From an uncultured Sulfitobacter sp. (GTDB lineage: Bacteria; Pseudomonadota; Alphaproteobacteria; Rhodobacterales; Rhodobacteraceae), in contig NZ_CANMFS010000004.1 of NCBI RefSeq assembly GCF_947497275.1, positions 1 through 64,000 on the forward strand: a DNA stretch of 64,000 bases, given 5' to 3'. How positions within the stretch are numbered: position 1 is the first letter of the stretch; each line of letters opens with the position of its first letter. Shown piece after piece: positions 18,343 through 27,770 of this stretch. The position numbers were made by a program, and so were the translations under genes. The notes under the pieces are model-generated. The model made no database searches. It saw nothing but the letters and a program-made list of their open reading frames with translations, and had not been told where the DNA came from.

Positions 18343-19419
18343 CTAGTGCGGGAAAGGCCACAATCTTAATTTATCTTTCGCCACGCGCCACAACTGCGCA
18401 ATTCCGTGTGGCTCCGCGATGAGGAACACGATGATCAACAGTCCGACGATCACAAGTTGCAAATGCGCGACGATGTCAGTTGGCCAACCAAGAAGGTCAA
18501 CGCCAACGACCTTCAGGGCCACCGGCAAGAGAACCAGAAAGGCAGCACCCGCGAATGAACCGAATATACTACCCAATCCACCGATAATGATCATGAACAG
18601 CACCAGGAACGACTTCTGGATCCCGAATGCCTCCCCGACCTCTACCGCGCCCAGATAGATCGCAAAGAAAAGAGCACCTGAGATGCCGATAAAGAACGAC
18701 GAAACAGCAAATGCCGTAAGCTTCGCTCGTAAGGGATTGACCCCGATAATTTCCGCAGCAATGTCCATATCGCGGATCGCCATCCATTTCCGCCCCACGG
18801 AGCCGCGCGTCAGGTTGCGCGCGACGTAGGCCGAGAAAATGGTAAAGACGAGACAGAACGCATAAGCCGCCCATGCTTCGGTACTGGGTCCGGTGATGAT
18901 AATACCAAAGGTATCGCGCTCCGGCGCATTGATCTGGCCGGATGCGGAATAGTTGTAAAACCATGGAAAGCGGTTGAACAGCCACACAAGAAAAAACTGT
19001 GCCGCTAGCGTCGCCACCGCCAGATAGAAGCCCTTGATGCGCAAACTCGGGAGGCCGAACAACACCCCGACCGCCGCCGTGATCACACCCGCGAGCAACA
19101 CGTGAATGAACATGCTGACCTCCGGCATCGCCGTCATCAACTTATAGCACGCGTATGCCCCCACTGCCATGAAACCACCGGTCCCCAGCGATACCTGTCC
19201 GCAGTACCCGACAAGAATGTTCAATCCGATAGCCGCGATCGTATAGATCAGAAACGGCATGAAAATCGAATTTACCCAGTAATCGTTGACCGTGAAAGGT
19301 ACGACCACGATGGCGATGAACAAGACCACGTAATACCGATACCGATCGAACTTGATCGGAAAGGTTTGCTGGTCCTCGGCGTAGCTAGTATTGAAATCAC
19401 CTGCCTCACGATAGAACAT
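18343..19419 (-). CDS. LivM-type ABC transporter permease
   Basis: A 358-residue inner-membrane permease of the HAAT importer with about ten hydrophobic helices. Family blocks include IAAIGLNILVGYCGQVSLGTGGF, split by the usual glycine-rich turn, GVLFGLPSLRIKGFYLAVATLA, and GGLGSIFGSFAGAAFLVLLP near the C terminus. The N terminus is soluble and polar for about 30 residues. It pairs with the LivH-type permease upstream to form the channel. A GGGAG site precedes the start; the 77-base gap to the LivH gene contains a GC-rich repeat. Confidence 0.93.
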   Translation of the reverse strand: MFYREAGDFNTSYAEDQQTFPIKFDRYRYYVVLFIAIVVVPFTVNDYWVNSIFMPFLIYTIAAIGLNILVGYCGQVSLGTGGFMAVGAYACYKLMTAMPEVSMFIHVLLAGVITAAVGVLFGLPSLRIKGFYLAVATLAAQFFLVWLFNRFPWFYNYSASGQINAPERDTFGIIITGPSTEAWAAYAFCLVFTIFSAYVARNLTRGSVGRKWMAIRDMDIAAEIIGVNPLRAKLTAFAVSSFFIGISGALFFAIYLGAVEVGEAFGIQKSFLVLFMIIIGGLGSIFGSFAGAAFLVLLPVALKVVGVDLLGWPTDIVAHLQLVIVGLLIIVFLIAEPHGIAQLWRVAKDKLRLWPFPH

Positions 19420-19434
19420 GATCTGGGCTCCCTA

Positions 19435-19484
19435 TTTCTTTTGGCTGAAAATATCCCGGGGTCCGGGGCAGCGCCCCGGCCCGG
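19435..19484 (-). repeat. Rhodobacterales-type GC-rich palindromic intergenic repeat
   Basis: Between the two permease genes lies CCGGGGC (19463-19469), AGC, GCCCCGG (19473-19479), followed on the minus strand by ACCCCGGGATATTTTC and AGCCAAAAGAAA. I recall closely similar strings being dispersed in many Roseobacter and Rhodobacter intergenic regions, so it is probably a REP-like element rather than a gene-specific site. The match is from memory and has not been searched. Only one copy was noticed in this window. Confidence 0.5.
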
Positions 19485-19496
19485 CAATCGCCGCAG

Positions 19497-20504
19497 TCAC
19501 ACACGCTCAATGATCCGCTCCCCGAACAAGCCCTGCGGGCGGAACACAAGAAAGAGCAGCGCCAGCATATAGGCAAACCAGTTCTCGGTCGCACCCCCCA
19601 GGAACGGGGCCCCGATCAGGAATTCGAACAACTTCTCCCCCACACCGATGATCAATCCTCCGACAATCGCACCCGGGATCGAGGTAAACCCGCCAAGCAT
19701 CAGCACCGGCAGAGCTTTCAGGGCGATCAGCGACAGCGAAAACTGGACCCCCGATTTCGCGCCCCACATGATCCCGGCGACCAGCGCCACGAACCCGGCA
19801 AGAGACCACACGAGGATCCAGATAAAGTTGAGAGATACACCGACGGACAGCGCCGCCTGGTGGTCGTCGGCCACCGCGCGCATCGCGCGGCCCTGTTTGG
19901 TGTACTGCGCGAACATCACCAGACCGACCACCAGTATGGCGGCGACGATGCTGGCTACGATATCAAGGTTGTCGATGAAGAAACCGTACCCGAATGTCTC
20001 GAACGTCGTCTCGTCGATCCACGAGTTCAGCCCCTGCGGCAGACAGACGCCCTCAGCTGCACAGACGTCCAATGCCTTCAATTCCGACCCCCACATCAGA
20101 TCCGCCACACCTTCAAGGAGATAAGCCAAGCCGATCGTCGCCATGAAAAGGATGATCGCCTCCTGACCGACCAGATGCCGGAAGACGAACCGCTGCACCG
20201 CCCAGGCAAGCCCGATCATTACAACTACCGTTAGCGCGATCGCGACGAAGCTGTGCACCGACCAGCCGAACTTATGAACGTCCGTGCCGAAAATCGCGTT
20301 GATCAAATGCGCGAACGGAACCTGTCCATTCTGAATCCCGACAAGCGTCATCGCCGCAAACAGCGCCATGACACCTTGGGCATAGTTGAAAATCCCCGAG
20401 GCCTTGTAAATCAGAACAAATCCCAGGGCGACGAGGGCATACAGCACACCCGCCATCAATCCGTTGAGAAACACCTCTATCGTATACGCCAGTTGTTCAG
20501 GCAT
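19497..20504 (-). CDS. LivH-type ABC transporter permease
   Basis: The second membrane subunit of the importer, 335 residues. It opens with the family N terminus FLNGLMAGVLYALVALGFVL and IYKASGIFNYAQGVMALFAA, and later has GRAMRAVADDHQAALSVGV (the EAA-like cytoplasmic loop) and GGFTSIPGAIVGGLIIGVGE. About eight or nine helices are visible. The start at 20504 is chosen because GGGAGA precedes it; an in-frame ATG seven codons upstream is less likely. It is 17 bases downstream of the LivG-type gene, so the two are probably co-translated. Confidence 0.92.
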   Translation of the reverse strand: MPEQLAYTIEVFLNGLMAGVLYALVALGFVLIYKASGIFNYAQGVMALFAAMTLVGIQNGQVPFAHLINAIFGTDVHKFGWSVHSFVAIALTVVVMIGLAWAVQRFVFRHLVGQEAIILFMATIGLAYLLEGVADLMWGSELKALDVCAAEGVCLPQGLNSWIDETTFETFGYGFFIDNLDIVASIVAAILVVGLVMFAQYTKQGRAMRAVADDHQAALSVGVSLNFIWILVWSLAGFVALVAGIMWGAKSGVQFSLSLIALKALPVLMLGGFTSIPGAIVGGLIIGVGEKLFEFLIGAPFLGGATENWFAYMLALLFLVFRPQGLFGERIIERV

Positions 20505-20521
20505 CTTGCGTCTCCCAATCC

Positions 20522-21340
20522 TCAATCATGCGACACTCCCAGATATGCATCGATAACCTCCTGGTTATTGCGCACCTCATGCGGCGTGCCGTCGCCAATC
20601 TTCTTGCCGTAGTCCATCACAACCACACGATCGCTCAGATCCATCACGACCCCCATGTCGTGCTCGATCAACGCAATTGTGGTGCCGAATTCGTCGTTCA
20701 CATCAAGGATGAAGCGGCTCATATCCTCTTTCTCCTCGACATTCATCCCTGCCATCGGTTCATCGAGCAAAAGCAACAATGGCTCGGCCGCAAGCGCGCG
20801 CGCCAACTCGACACGCTTTTTCAAACCATATGGCAGCCGCGAAACCGGCGTCTTCCGTATGGCCTGAATTTCCAGAAAATCGATGATTTTCTCCGCCACC
20901 TCGCGGTTCTCGATCTCTTCGCGCTCCGCGCGCCCCTTCCACAACGTCTGGGAAAAGATGCCGGTTTTCATGTGGGTCAATCGCCCCGTCATGACATTGT
21001 CGAGAACACTCATTCCTTCGAACAAGGCGATATTCTGAAAAGTTCGGGCGATCCCCTGCTGGGCCACTTGGAACGGCTTCATCGGCGGACGGCGCGCACC
21101 TTTGTACCAGACTTCGCCCTCCTGCGGCACGTAGAAGCCCGAGATCACGTTCAGCATCGATGATTTGCCAGCGCCGTTTGGCCCAATGATCGCCCGGATC
21201 TCACCCTCACGTATATCAAAGGAAATATCCTTGATCGCCTCCACACCACCGAAGCGAAGGGTGATGTTCTTCATCTCCATAACGACGGGCCCAATGGTGC
21301 GCCCGTCCTCGGTGACATAGCTGTCAACCTGATCTTTCAC
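20522..21340 (-). CDS. LivG-type ABC transporter ATP-binding protein
   Basis: The first ATPase of the importer, about 272 residues from GTG 21340. Walker A is IIGPNGAGKSSMLNVISG, the Q-loop region reads GIARTFQNIALFEGMSVLDN, the signature is LPYGLKKRVELARAL and Walker B LLLLLDEPMAGM, followed by the H-loop in LIEHDMGVVM. GTG 21340 has GAAGGGA in front and gives a short N-terminal extension (VTEDGRTIGPVVMEMKNI); an ATG 20 codons upstream (21400) cannot be excluded. It lies about 110 bases after the acyl-CoA ligase gene on the same strand. Confidence 0.92.
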   Translation of the reverse strand: MKDQVDSYVTEDGRTIGPVVMEMKNITLRFGGVEAIKDISFDIREGEIRAIIGPNGAGKSSMLNVISGFYVPQEGEVWYKGARRPPMKPFQVAQQGIARTFQNIALFEGMSVLDNVMTGRLTHMKTGIFSQTLWKGRAEREEIENREVAEKIIDFLEIQAIRKTPVSRLPYGLKKRVELARALAAEPLLLLLDEPMAGMNVEEKEDMSRFILDVNDEFGTTIALIEHDMGVVMDLSDRVVVMDYGKKIGDGTPHEVRNNQEVIDAYLGVSHD

Positions 21341-21449
21341 GCACACATTCCCTTCGTAACGTCTGTTGTTTTCAATCCCGCCTGTATCATGCATGCGCAT
21401 CCTGCACGGGATGGCGGGCGGGGCGTCGCGGAACGCGCGCGTCGCACCG

Positions 21450-23423
21450 TCATTCCGCCGCCAGCTTCTTTGTCGCGACGGGCAGCACGTTGGCCGAACG
21501 CACTTCCAAGGTTGCCCTGATCGAGCCCGTTCTACCGTCCTCGTAAGTGACTTCCGTCTCCGTGCTTACTGTCTTGGAGCCATCGTAAAGTGCCGTGATA
21601 ATATCGTCGTATTTCTCGCCGATGATCTTGCGACGCACCTTGCGGGTACGAGTCAGCTCACCGTCATCCGCATCCAACTCCTTGTGCAGCACGACAAAGC
21701 GGTGGACCTGACAGCCAGACAACATCTCATCTTCTGCTACGCTTGCGTTCACAGCTTCTACATGTTCCTGTATCGCCTGCATCACCTGCGGATGCCTCGC
21801 CAGTTCCTGATAGGACGCGTAACCAATATTGTTGCGTTCGGCCCAATTGCCCACAGCCGTCAGATCGATGTTGATAATGGCCGTGCACTCGTCGCGTCCG
21901 TTTCCGAATACGACGGCTTCCAGAATGTTCGGAAAAAACTTCAACTTGTTTTCGACGTATTTCGGCGCAAACAGTGATCCGTCGGCCATTTGTCCCACGT
22001 CCTTGGCACGGTCGATAATCCGCAAATGCCCGGAACCGTCCTCGATGAACCCAGCATCCCCGGTCGCAACCCAGCCTTCGGCGTCTTTCGTGTCAGCCGT
22101 ACTTTCAGGGTTCTTGTAGTATTCGACGAAAACCCCCGGCGAGCGGTAGAAAACCTCGCCATTCTCAGCGATCTTCAACTCCACCCCCGGGCAGGTCACG
22201 CCAACCGTGTCCGAACGTACCTCGCCGTCGGGTTGCGCGGTGATGAAAACCGTCGCTTCGGTCTGACCGTAAAGTTGTTTTAGATTTATTCCCAGCGATC
22301 GGTAGAAATCAAAAATCTCCGGCCCGATCGCCTCGCCCGCTGTATACCCAACCCGGACACGGCTCAGGCCCAACGTGTTTTTCAACGGACCATAGATGAA
22401 AAGCTCGCCAAGGTGGTATTTCATCCGATCCGCGAAACTGACTTTCTTGCCGTCTAGTATCGCCGGGCCGACCCGACGCGCGTGGGCCATGAAATAGTCG
22501 AACAGTTTCTTCTTGAACCGGCTCGCGTCTTCCATGCGGATCATCACGTTGGTAAGCTGCATCTCGAAAACACGCGGCGGCGCGAAATAGTAGGTCGGAC
22601 CGATCTCGCGCAGATCGACATTAAGTGTTTCGGCGCTTTCGGGACAATTCGTACAGAAACCTACCCACAGAGCTTGCCCCACCGAGAAGATGAAATCACC
22701 TACCCAAGCCATCGGGAGATAGGCCAGGATATCGTCGGTCTGTTTCAGATTGTCGAACTCGGACGAGGATTTGGCCGTTTCGATAATATTACGATTGCTC
22801 AGGACCACGCCCTTGGGCCTGCCGGTCGTGCCGGAGGTGTACAGCATGATGCAGGTGCTGTCGTAATCCAGCTTTGCCTCGACCGCCTCGATCGTCTTGA
22901 TATGACGGTCACGGGACTTGCGGCCCATGTCCTGGACATCGCTGTACTGGTGCAAGGCGCCGTGATCATATTTGCGCAGGCCGCGCGGATCAAGATAGAC
23001 CATCCGCTCGAACTGTGGCAGCTGTTCCTGCACTTCGAGGATCTTGTCCACCTGTTCCTGGTCGCCAACCACGGCAAAACGCGCGCCGCAGTGATTCATC
23101 ACATAGGCCATCTCTTCGGCGTTGGCGTCCTGATAGAGCGGCACCGGAACCGCGCCACACATGTCGGCGGCCATCATCGCCCAGTACAGCGCCGGACGGT
23201 TCCGTCCAATGACGGCGACAAAGTCGCCTTCGTTCAGCCCCAGCTCGAGATATCCCAGCGCCAGCGCCTCGATTTCCTCCAGGGTTTGCCGCCACGTCCA
23301 GCTTTGCCAGATACCGTATTCTTTTTCCCGGTAGGCAGGTGCATCTGCAAACATCTTCGCATTGCGACGCAACAAAGCGGGCACAGACGCGGGCTGCCCC
23401 CCAGAGGCTTCGATATTGGCCAA
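21450..23423 (-). CDS. Long-chain-type acyl-CoA ligase (AMP-forming)
   Basis: First gene of the ligase-Liv operon, about 657 residues. It is an adenylate-forming enzyme of the long-chain fatty acyl-CoA synthetase branch: P-loop motif LYTSGTTGRPKGVVLSNRN, KQLYGQTEATVFI, WVATGDAGFIEDG and the hinge DRAKDVGQMADGSLFAPKYV. The mid-region AYLPMAWVGDFIFSVGQAL is typical of bubblegum-like ligases. I place the start at TTG 23423, which has GGGAGG six bases upstream and gives MANIEASGGQPASVPALL; the ATG-open frame reaches 23528 but the extra residues are arginine-rich and unlike the family. Substrate unknown. Confidence 0.9.
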   Translation of the reverse strand: MANIEASGGQPASVPALLRRNAKMFADAPAYREKEYGIWQSWTWRQTLEEIEALALGYLELGLNEGDFVAVIGRNRPALYWAMMAADMCGAVPVPLYQDANAEEMAYVMNHCGARFAVVGDQEQVDKILEVQEQLPQFERMVYLDPRGLRKYDHGALHQYSDVQDMGRKSRDRHIKTIEAVEAKLDYDSTCIMLYTSGTTGRPKGVVLSNRNIIETAKSSSEFDNLKQTDDILAYLPMAWVGDFIFSVGQALWVGFCTNCPESAETLNVDLREIGPTYYFAPPRVFEMQLTNVMIRMEDASRFKKKLFDYFMAHARRVGPAILDGKKVSFADRMKYHLGELFIYGPLKNTLGLSRVRVGYTAGEAIGPEIFDFYRSLGINLKQLYGQTEATVFITAQPDGEVRSDTVGVTCPGVELKIAENGEVFYRSPGVFVEYYKNPESTADTKDAEGWVATGDAGFIEDGSGHLRIIDRAKDVGQMADGSLFAPKYVENKLKFFPNILEAVVFGNGRDECTAIINIDLTAVGNWAERNNIGYASYQELARHPQVMQAIQEHVEAVNASVAEDEMLSGCQVHRFVVLHKELDADDGELTRTRKVRRKIIGEKYDDIITALYDGSKTVSTETEVTYEDGRTGSIRATLEVRSANVLPVATKKLAAE

Positions 23424-23635
23424 ATTTGGTCCTCCCGGTTTCCACCTGTTGCGGTGGTCTGATCGCTTAGCGCGATTCAATCTTCGCCTTAGAATGGCTA
23501 CAACATACGCGACGTCATCAATGGTCACAACATACTCGACGTCAACTTTGTCTCAAAGATTTCTCAAATCTAACGAATTGTAACACCTGCAATTGCGTCT
23601 TTCGTAGCCTACGTTAGAGGTGCAAACTGGCCCGC

Positions 23636-25546
23636 ATGGAACGCAGTGAAGACTACACGAAATCGATGACGATTGCAGGGCTCAACCTGATTGCGCAGGC
23701 ATTGTCGATCTATGACAGCAATCTGCGGCTTGTGCTGAGCAACGCTCCCTTTCAAACGATGTTTCATCTGCCGGATGCTCTTGTCACGCCGGGGGCCGCG
23801 TTCAGCGATACGATCATGCATCTGGTACAGTCGGGCGAATACGGTCACGTAGAAAGTCCGCAGGCCTTTCTCGATGAACGCTTGCAGCAGGCCCGCGCGT
23901 TCGAGCCGCATTACATGGAGCGGACGCGTGCGAACGGACGCACCATCAGCGTCGAGGGATCGCCCCTTCCCGATGGCGGCTGGGTGACTGTCTACACGGA
24001 TATTTCCGCTACCAAAGCGCAGGAAGCTCTGTTGCACGCGCATGCAGGCGCGCTGAGCGAGCAATTGGTGGCACATACCGAACAGCTGAGCCGGACAAAC
24101 CGGAAGCTTGCCGCGATGATCACCACGCTGGAAGAAACCAAACGGCAGTTGACAGCGTCCGAAGCCCGCGCCCGCCTTACCACCGAAATGATGCCTGCGC
24201 ACATCGCCCATGTTGATGCGAACGGCTATTATACATATTCGAACCAGCGCCTCACCGCGATCATCCCCGGGCGTCCCTCCGATATTCTGGGGCTGCACAT
24301 CCGCGACGTACTGGGCGCTGCCATTCACGACAAGATTTCGCAGGCGCTCGCATGCGCCTTCGCCGGTACCGCGAGCGTGCAGGAGTTTTCCGAAGACGCC
24401 AGTGCCCGCCGCATCCGTGCAGCCTTTACGCCGGACCTTCAGGGCGGGATCTACATCCTGACAATGGACATTACCGAAGAGACCCAGACGCGCGCCGCCC
24501 TGCAGCAAACCCGTCGCCGCGCGCTTGCCGCTCAGACCGTTTCAGGCCTAGCGCATGATTTCTCGAACCTCCTGACGATCATTCTTGGGATGCAATCGCG
24601 CCTCGGACGGCTTCCGGATTTACCACGTGAGGCGGTCCCCCTGATCGACGGAACCCTCTCGGCCGCCCGGCGCGGCGGAACGCTGCTTGAAAGCATCGCG
24701 CAAATGACGGGACCACGGACACTGCGGCCCATCGCGACTGATCTGGATGAGCTGATGCGCGATCAAGTCACGCTGGCGGAACCGGCCCTGCCGCCCGCGA
24801 TGACCCTCGCGCTTTCGGTCGAAGCCGGGATCGGCCCCGTTCTTCTGGATCGCGGCATCGTACAGGACAGTCTGCTCAATCTGGTCCTGAATGCCCGCGA
24901 CGCGATGGGAACGTCGGGTACGATAACACTGCATGCACGCCGGGTTCACGACACCTGGATCGAATGGCAGGTCAACGATACAGGGCCCGGTTTTTCGGCC
25001 GATGCCCTGACCTACGGACTCGATCCGTTTTTCACGACCAAAGGGGCAGAGGGCTCCGGTCTTGGTCTGCCCATGGTCTACGACATGACCAAGATGTCCG
25101 GTGGCGATCTGCAGCTGAGCAACACCGCTGCGGGCGCGCTTGTCACCTTGCGGCTGCCCTACCGCGCGGCAGTTCCGGCAAGCACCGGCCTGACGTTGCT
25201 GGTCGAAGACCGCGACGATCTGCGTGCGGTGGTTCGGGATATGTTGATGGAACTCGGGCAATCCGTGATCGAGGCCGCAAGCGCCGACGAGGCGACCGCC
25301 CTGCTTGCGGATCTGCCCGATATCGGGTTGATCCTGTCGGATATCCAGCTTGAGGGGGCCGCGACCGGCATCGACCTGATCCGCCGGTTGGGCGCAGGTG
25401 CACCTCCGGTCGTCCTGATGACATCGCTGCCGACGGACGCAGCCCTTTTTCTCGACGCGCAGAAGATCGCACCGGTCCTGCGCAAGCCGTTTACCCGTGA
25501 CGATCTTGGCTGTCTGATCACGGGCCGCGAGGTCGCCGCGCAATGA
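23636..25546 (+). CDS. Hybrid sensor histidine kinase with PAS domains and receiver
   Basis: A 636-residue cytoplasmic kinase without membrane helices. An N-terminal PAS-like domain (about 12-125) is followed by a coiled coil (about 125-180), a second PAS domain (about 183-285) with HVDANGYYTYSNQ, the H box LAHDFSNLLTII with His307, N box LLNLVLNARDAMG, and G boxes NDTGPGF and GSGLGLPMV. A receiver (about 512-632) follows, with LVEDRDD, the phosphoacceptor in LILSDIQLEG, and a lysine in LRKPFT. It overlaps the next gene by 4 bases and diverges from the ligase-Liv operon 213 bases away, so it may sense the imported compound. ATG 23666 is an alternative start. Confidence 0.9.
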   Translation: MERSEDYTKSMTIAGLNLIAQALSIYDSNLRLVLSNAPFQTMFHLPDALVTPGAAFSDTIMHLVQSGEYGHVESPQAFLDERLQQARAFEPHYMERTRANGRTISVEGSPLPDGGWVTVYTDISATKAQEALLHAHAGALSEQLVAHTEQLSRTNRKLAAMITTLEETKRQLTASEARARLTTEMMPAHIAHVDANGYYTYSNQRLTAIIPGRPSDILGLHIRDVLGAAIHDKISQALACAFAGTASVQEFSEDASARRIRAAFTPDLQGGIYILTMDITEETQTRAALQQTRRRALAAQTVSGLAHDFSNLLTIILGMQSRLGRLPDLPREAVPLIDGTLSAARRGGTLLESIAQMTGPRTLRPIATDLDELMRDQVTLAEPALPPAMTLALSVEAGIGPVLLDRGIVQDSLLNLVLNARDAMGTSGTITLHARRVHDTWIEWQVNDTGPGFSADALTYGLDPFFTTKGAEGSGLGLPMVYDMTKMSGGDLQLSNTAAGALVTLRLPYRAAVPASTGLTLLVEDRDDLRAVVRDMLMELGQSVIEAASADEATALLADLPDIGLILSDIQLEGAATGIDLIRRLGAGAPPVVLMTSLPTDAALFLDAQKIAPVLRKPFTRDDLGCLITGREVAAQ

Positions 25547-26244
25547 GCAAGCCTTTGATCTTCATCCTCGACGATGAGCCGGAAATCCGCAGTCTTTTAT
25601 CAGATGTCCTGCAAGAAGCGGGGTATGACACGCAAAGCTTTGGTCGAGCCGCATCCTTTGAAATCGCGCTGGCGCAGCGCACACCCGATGTCTGCCTTGT
25701 CGATCTTTCGTTGCCCGACACGGACGGGCTGACGCTGGTGCACCGGCTTGCCCTTGAAAAAGGCGCGGTTGTCATCATCATTTCTGGACGTGCACAGGTA
25801 CAGGACCGCGTGACCGGACTTGAACTGGGTGCGGATGATTACATCATCAAACCCTTCGATCCCGCAGAAGTGGTCGCGCGGATCCGCGCCCGTCTGCGCG
25901 GAGCGCGCCCGGCGATACAATCAGGGATGACCGCGCGGTTCAACGGGTGGACAGCGCACTTCGACCGCTACATGCTTGAAGACGAGTCCGGGGCGCAAAC
26001 CCCTTTCAGCCATGCCGAAAGTGAGGTTTTGCGCTTGTTTTTGGAAGCGCCCAAACGCCTGATCAGCCGCGCGCAAATGCAGGAATCCTTGGGTGCTACT
26101 GCTTCCGAGAGCTTTGACCGCGCGATGGATGTGCGCATCAGCCGCCTGCGCACCAAACTGCGTGAAGATCCGAAAAACCCTCAGTTGATCAAGACGATCT
26201 ATGGCGCGGGATATATCTTTCTGGGCGACGTCAGCTGGGGCTGA
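25543..26244 (+). CDS. OmpR/PhoB-family response regulator
   Basis: The presumed partner of the upstream kinase, 233 residues, starting inside its stop codon (ATGA). The receiver has the acidic pair DDEPE at 10-13, phosphoacceptor Asp54 in CLVDLSLPD, switch Ser in IIISGRA, and Lys103 in YIIKPFDP. The C-terminal winged helix (about 130-230) contains SHAESEVLRLFLEAP and the recognition region FDRAMDVRISRLRTKL, followed by IKTIYGAGYIFL. It should bind tandem direct repeats; a likely target, by position, is the divergent acyl-CoA ligase operon, but no site is evident. Confidence 0.93.
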   Translation: MSKPLIFILDDEPEIRSLLSDVLQEAGYDTQSFGRAASFEIALAQRTPDVCLVDLSLPDTDGLTLVHRLALEKGAVVIIISGRAQVQDRVTGLELGADDYIIKPFDPAEVVARIRARLRGARPAIQSGMTARFNGWTAHFDRYMLEDESGAQTPFSHAESEVLRLFLEAPKRLISRAQMQESLGATASESFDRAMDVRISRLRTKLREDPKNPQLIKTIYGAGYIFLGDVSWG

Positions 26245-26307
26245 CGAAATGCGCGCATGGGTGATACGGCGCTTGCAGCAGGATGGAATACGCGTCAGAA
26301 TCGCACC

Positions 26308-26547
26308 ATGCTCGACTGTCTCCTCTACCGGAAAAGCCTCGATAACCGCGCGCTGTTTTACCGCGTGGAAATCGCCATGACGCTTTTTTCGGACATCAGC
26401 GTGCTCCGCGAATGGGGGGTGCCGGGGGGCCGTCCGCGCAGTGTCATGCAGCATTTCGGCAACTGGCGCGATGCGTCCGTGGCCGCAGACAAGGCACGCG
26501 ACAACGCTCAGAAGCGCGGCTATGTCCGCGCGTCGCTAAAGGGCTGA
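26308..26547 (+). CDS. Stand-alone WGR-domain protein
   Basis: A 79-residue protein that consists of little more than a WGR domain: strand-forming [20 protein letters not shown], then [18 protein letters not shown], and a helical end. WGR domains bind nucleic acid in PARP enzymes; the bacterial single-domain forms are uncharacterised. I start at ATG 26308 because homology begins there; the frame is open from 26257. No good ribosome site is seen. Its last 12 bases overlap the end of the convergent amidohydrolase gene. Confidence 0.75.
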   Translation: MLDCLLYRKSLDNRALFYRVEIAMTLFSDISVLREWGVPGGRPRSVMQHFGNWRDASVAADKARDNAQKRGYVRASLKG

Positions 26548-27729
26548 AACCGCCCTTGCCAGAACCTGCACGCCCGCGACCAGATCGGCCTCATCGGTGT
26601 CTTCCTCGAACGCATGGCTGATCCCTCCGATGGAGGGAACGAACAACATCGCAACCGGCATCAATCGCGAGACATTGGTTGCATCGTGCAAAGCACCCGA
26701 CGGCATCAGCCGCCAATTGTCGGGTGCTACCGATTGTGCGCCCTGCTCAAGGGCCGTGCGCAGCCGCGTGTCCATCTGCACCGGTTCCAGCCCCAGCATC
26801 TGCCCGAAATGCACCGACATGCTACGCGCCTGCGCCATTTCTTCTGCCAACTCCCGGATGATCGTCTCCATCCGTGCCAACCGATCCGCATCGCCATCGC
26901 GCCACTGCATCGAAAAAACCGCGCGCCCCGGCACGATGGAAGAGGCATTCGGATGCAGGCTGAGATGACCGATGGTCCACACGGTCGTTGGCGTGACCAC
27001 ATTGCGAAACCGCGTCGCCAGCTTTGCGTTGAACGCCGATACCGCCTGAAACGCGTCGCGTCGCAGGTGCATTGGCGTGGTGCCCGCGTGGTTCTGCTGC
27101 CCGTCAAAGGTGATTTTCATGTCCCGGATGCCGACGATGTCGCTGACGACGCCGATCTGTTCACCGCTGGTATCCAAGGTAGGACCCTGCTCGATGTGAA
27201 GCTCGATGAACCCTGTGAATTGGGCCGGATCGACGGAACCCGTGACAAGCGCATCCATCGCCTCGCGCGCATCACCGAGTTTCGCGCCGGTATGGTCACT
27301 CAGCGTATCCGCAGTGGCCTGATCCAGATGTCCCGACCACACGGCGCTGCCGGTTGTTACGCCGAACCGGCCTTCCTCGTCCTGAAATGAGACGACAGAA
27401 ATCGCAGGCCCGCCCGCCGCGCGGCTCGCACGCGCCACTTCAAGCGCCGCGATGACGCCCAGCGCCCCGTCAAGCCACCCCCCCTCGGGCTGGCTGTCGC
27501 TGTGCGATCCCAGCAGGAGCGACGGTGCGTCCGCCAGACCGAACAGATTTCCCATCGCGTCCATCTCAACCCGCAGGCCCGCGTCGCGTATCCGGTCCGC
27601 AAGCCACGCGCGCGCCGCGACGTCCGCGCCCGAATAGGCAGGCCGCACCACGCCCTTGCCGACACCAGCCGCCCCGAATTCACGCAGCGTGTGCAGGTCT
27701 TTTAGAAAACGCGCCGGGTCGATGTTCAT
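26536..27729 (-). CDS. M20-family Zn amidohydrolase (allantoate / N-carbamoyl amino acid hydrolase type)
   Basis: This 397-residue enzyme matches the hydantoinase/carbamoylase branch of the M20 metallopeptidase family. Metal-ligand blocks are [31 protein letters not shown] and [11 protein letters not shown], with the dimerisation domain about 210-330 and the C-terminal histidine in [16 protein letters not shown]. Members cleave allantoate, N-carbamoyl amino acids or ureidoglycolate, releasing ammonia or carbamate. A uraH gene (HIU hydrolase, ureide pathway) is present 15 kb away but no allantoinase is seen, so the substrate remains open. CCGGAGA precedes the ATG. Confidence 0.86.
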   Translation of the reverse strand: MNIDPARFLKDLHTLREFGAAGVGKGVVRPAYSGADVAARAWLADRIRDAGLRVEMDAMGNLFGLADAPSLLLGSHSDSQPEGGWLDGALGVIAALEVARASRAAGGPAISVVSFQDEEGRFGVTTGSAVWSGHLDQATADTLSDHTGAKLGDAREAMDALVTGSVDPAQFTGFIELHIEQGPTLDTSGEQIGVVSDIVGIRDMKITFDGQQNHAGTTPMHLRRDAFQAVSAFNAKLATRFRNVVTPTTVWTIGHLSLHPNASSIVPGRAVFSMQWRDGDADRLARMETIIRELAEEMAQARSMSVHFGQMLGLEPVQMDTRLRTALEQGAQSVAPDNWRLMPSGALHDATNVSRLMPVAMLFVPSIGGISHAFEEDTDEADLVAGVQVLARAVSAL

Positions 27730-27770
27730 ACAGGCTCTCCGGTCTTCGACTGTCGCTAAAGTGTCGTACC

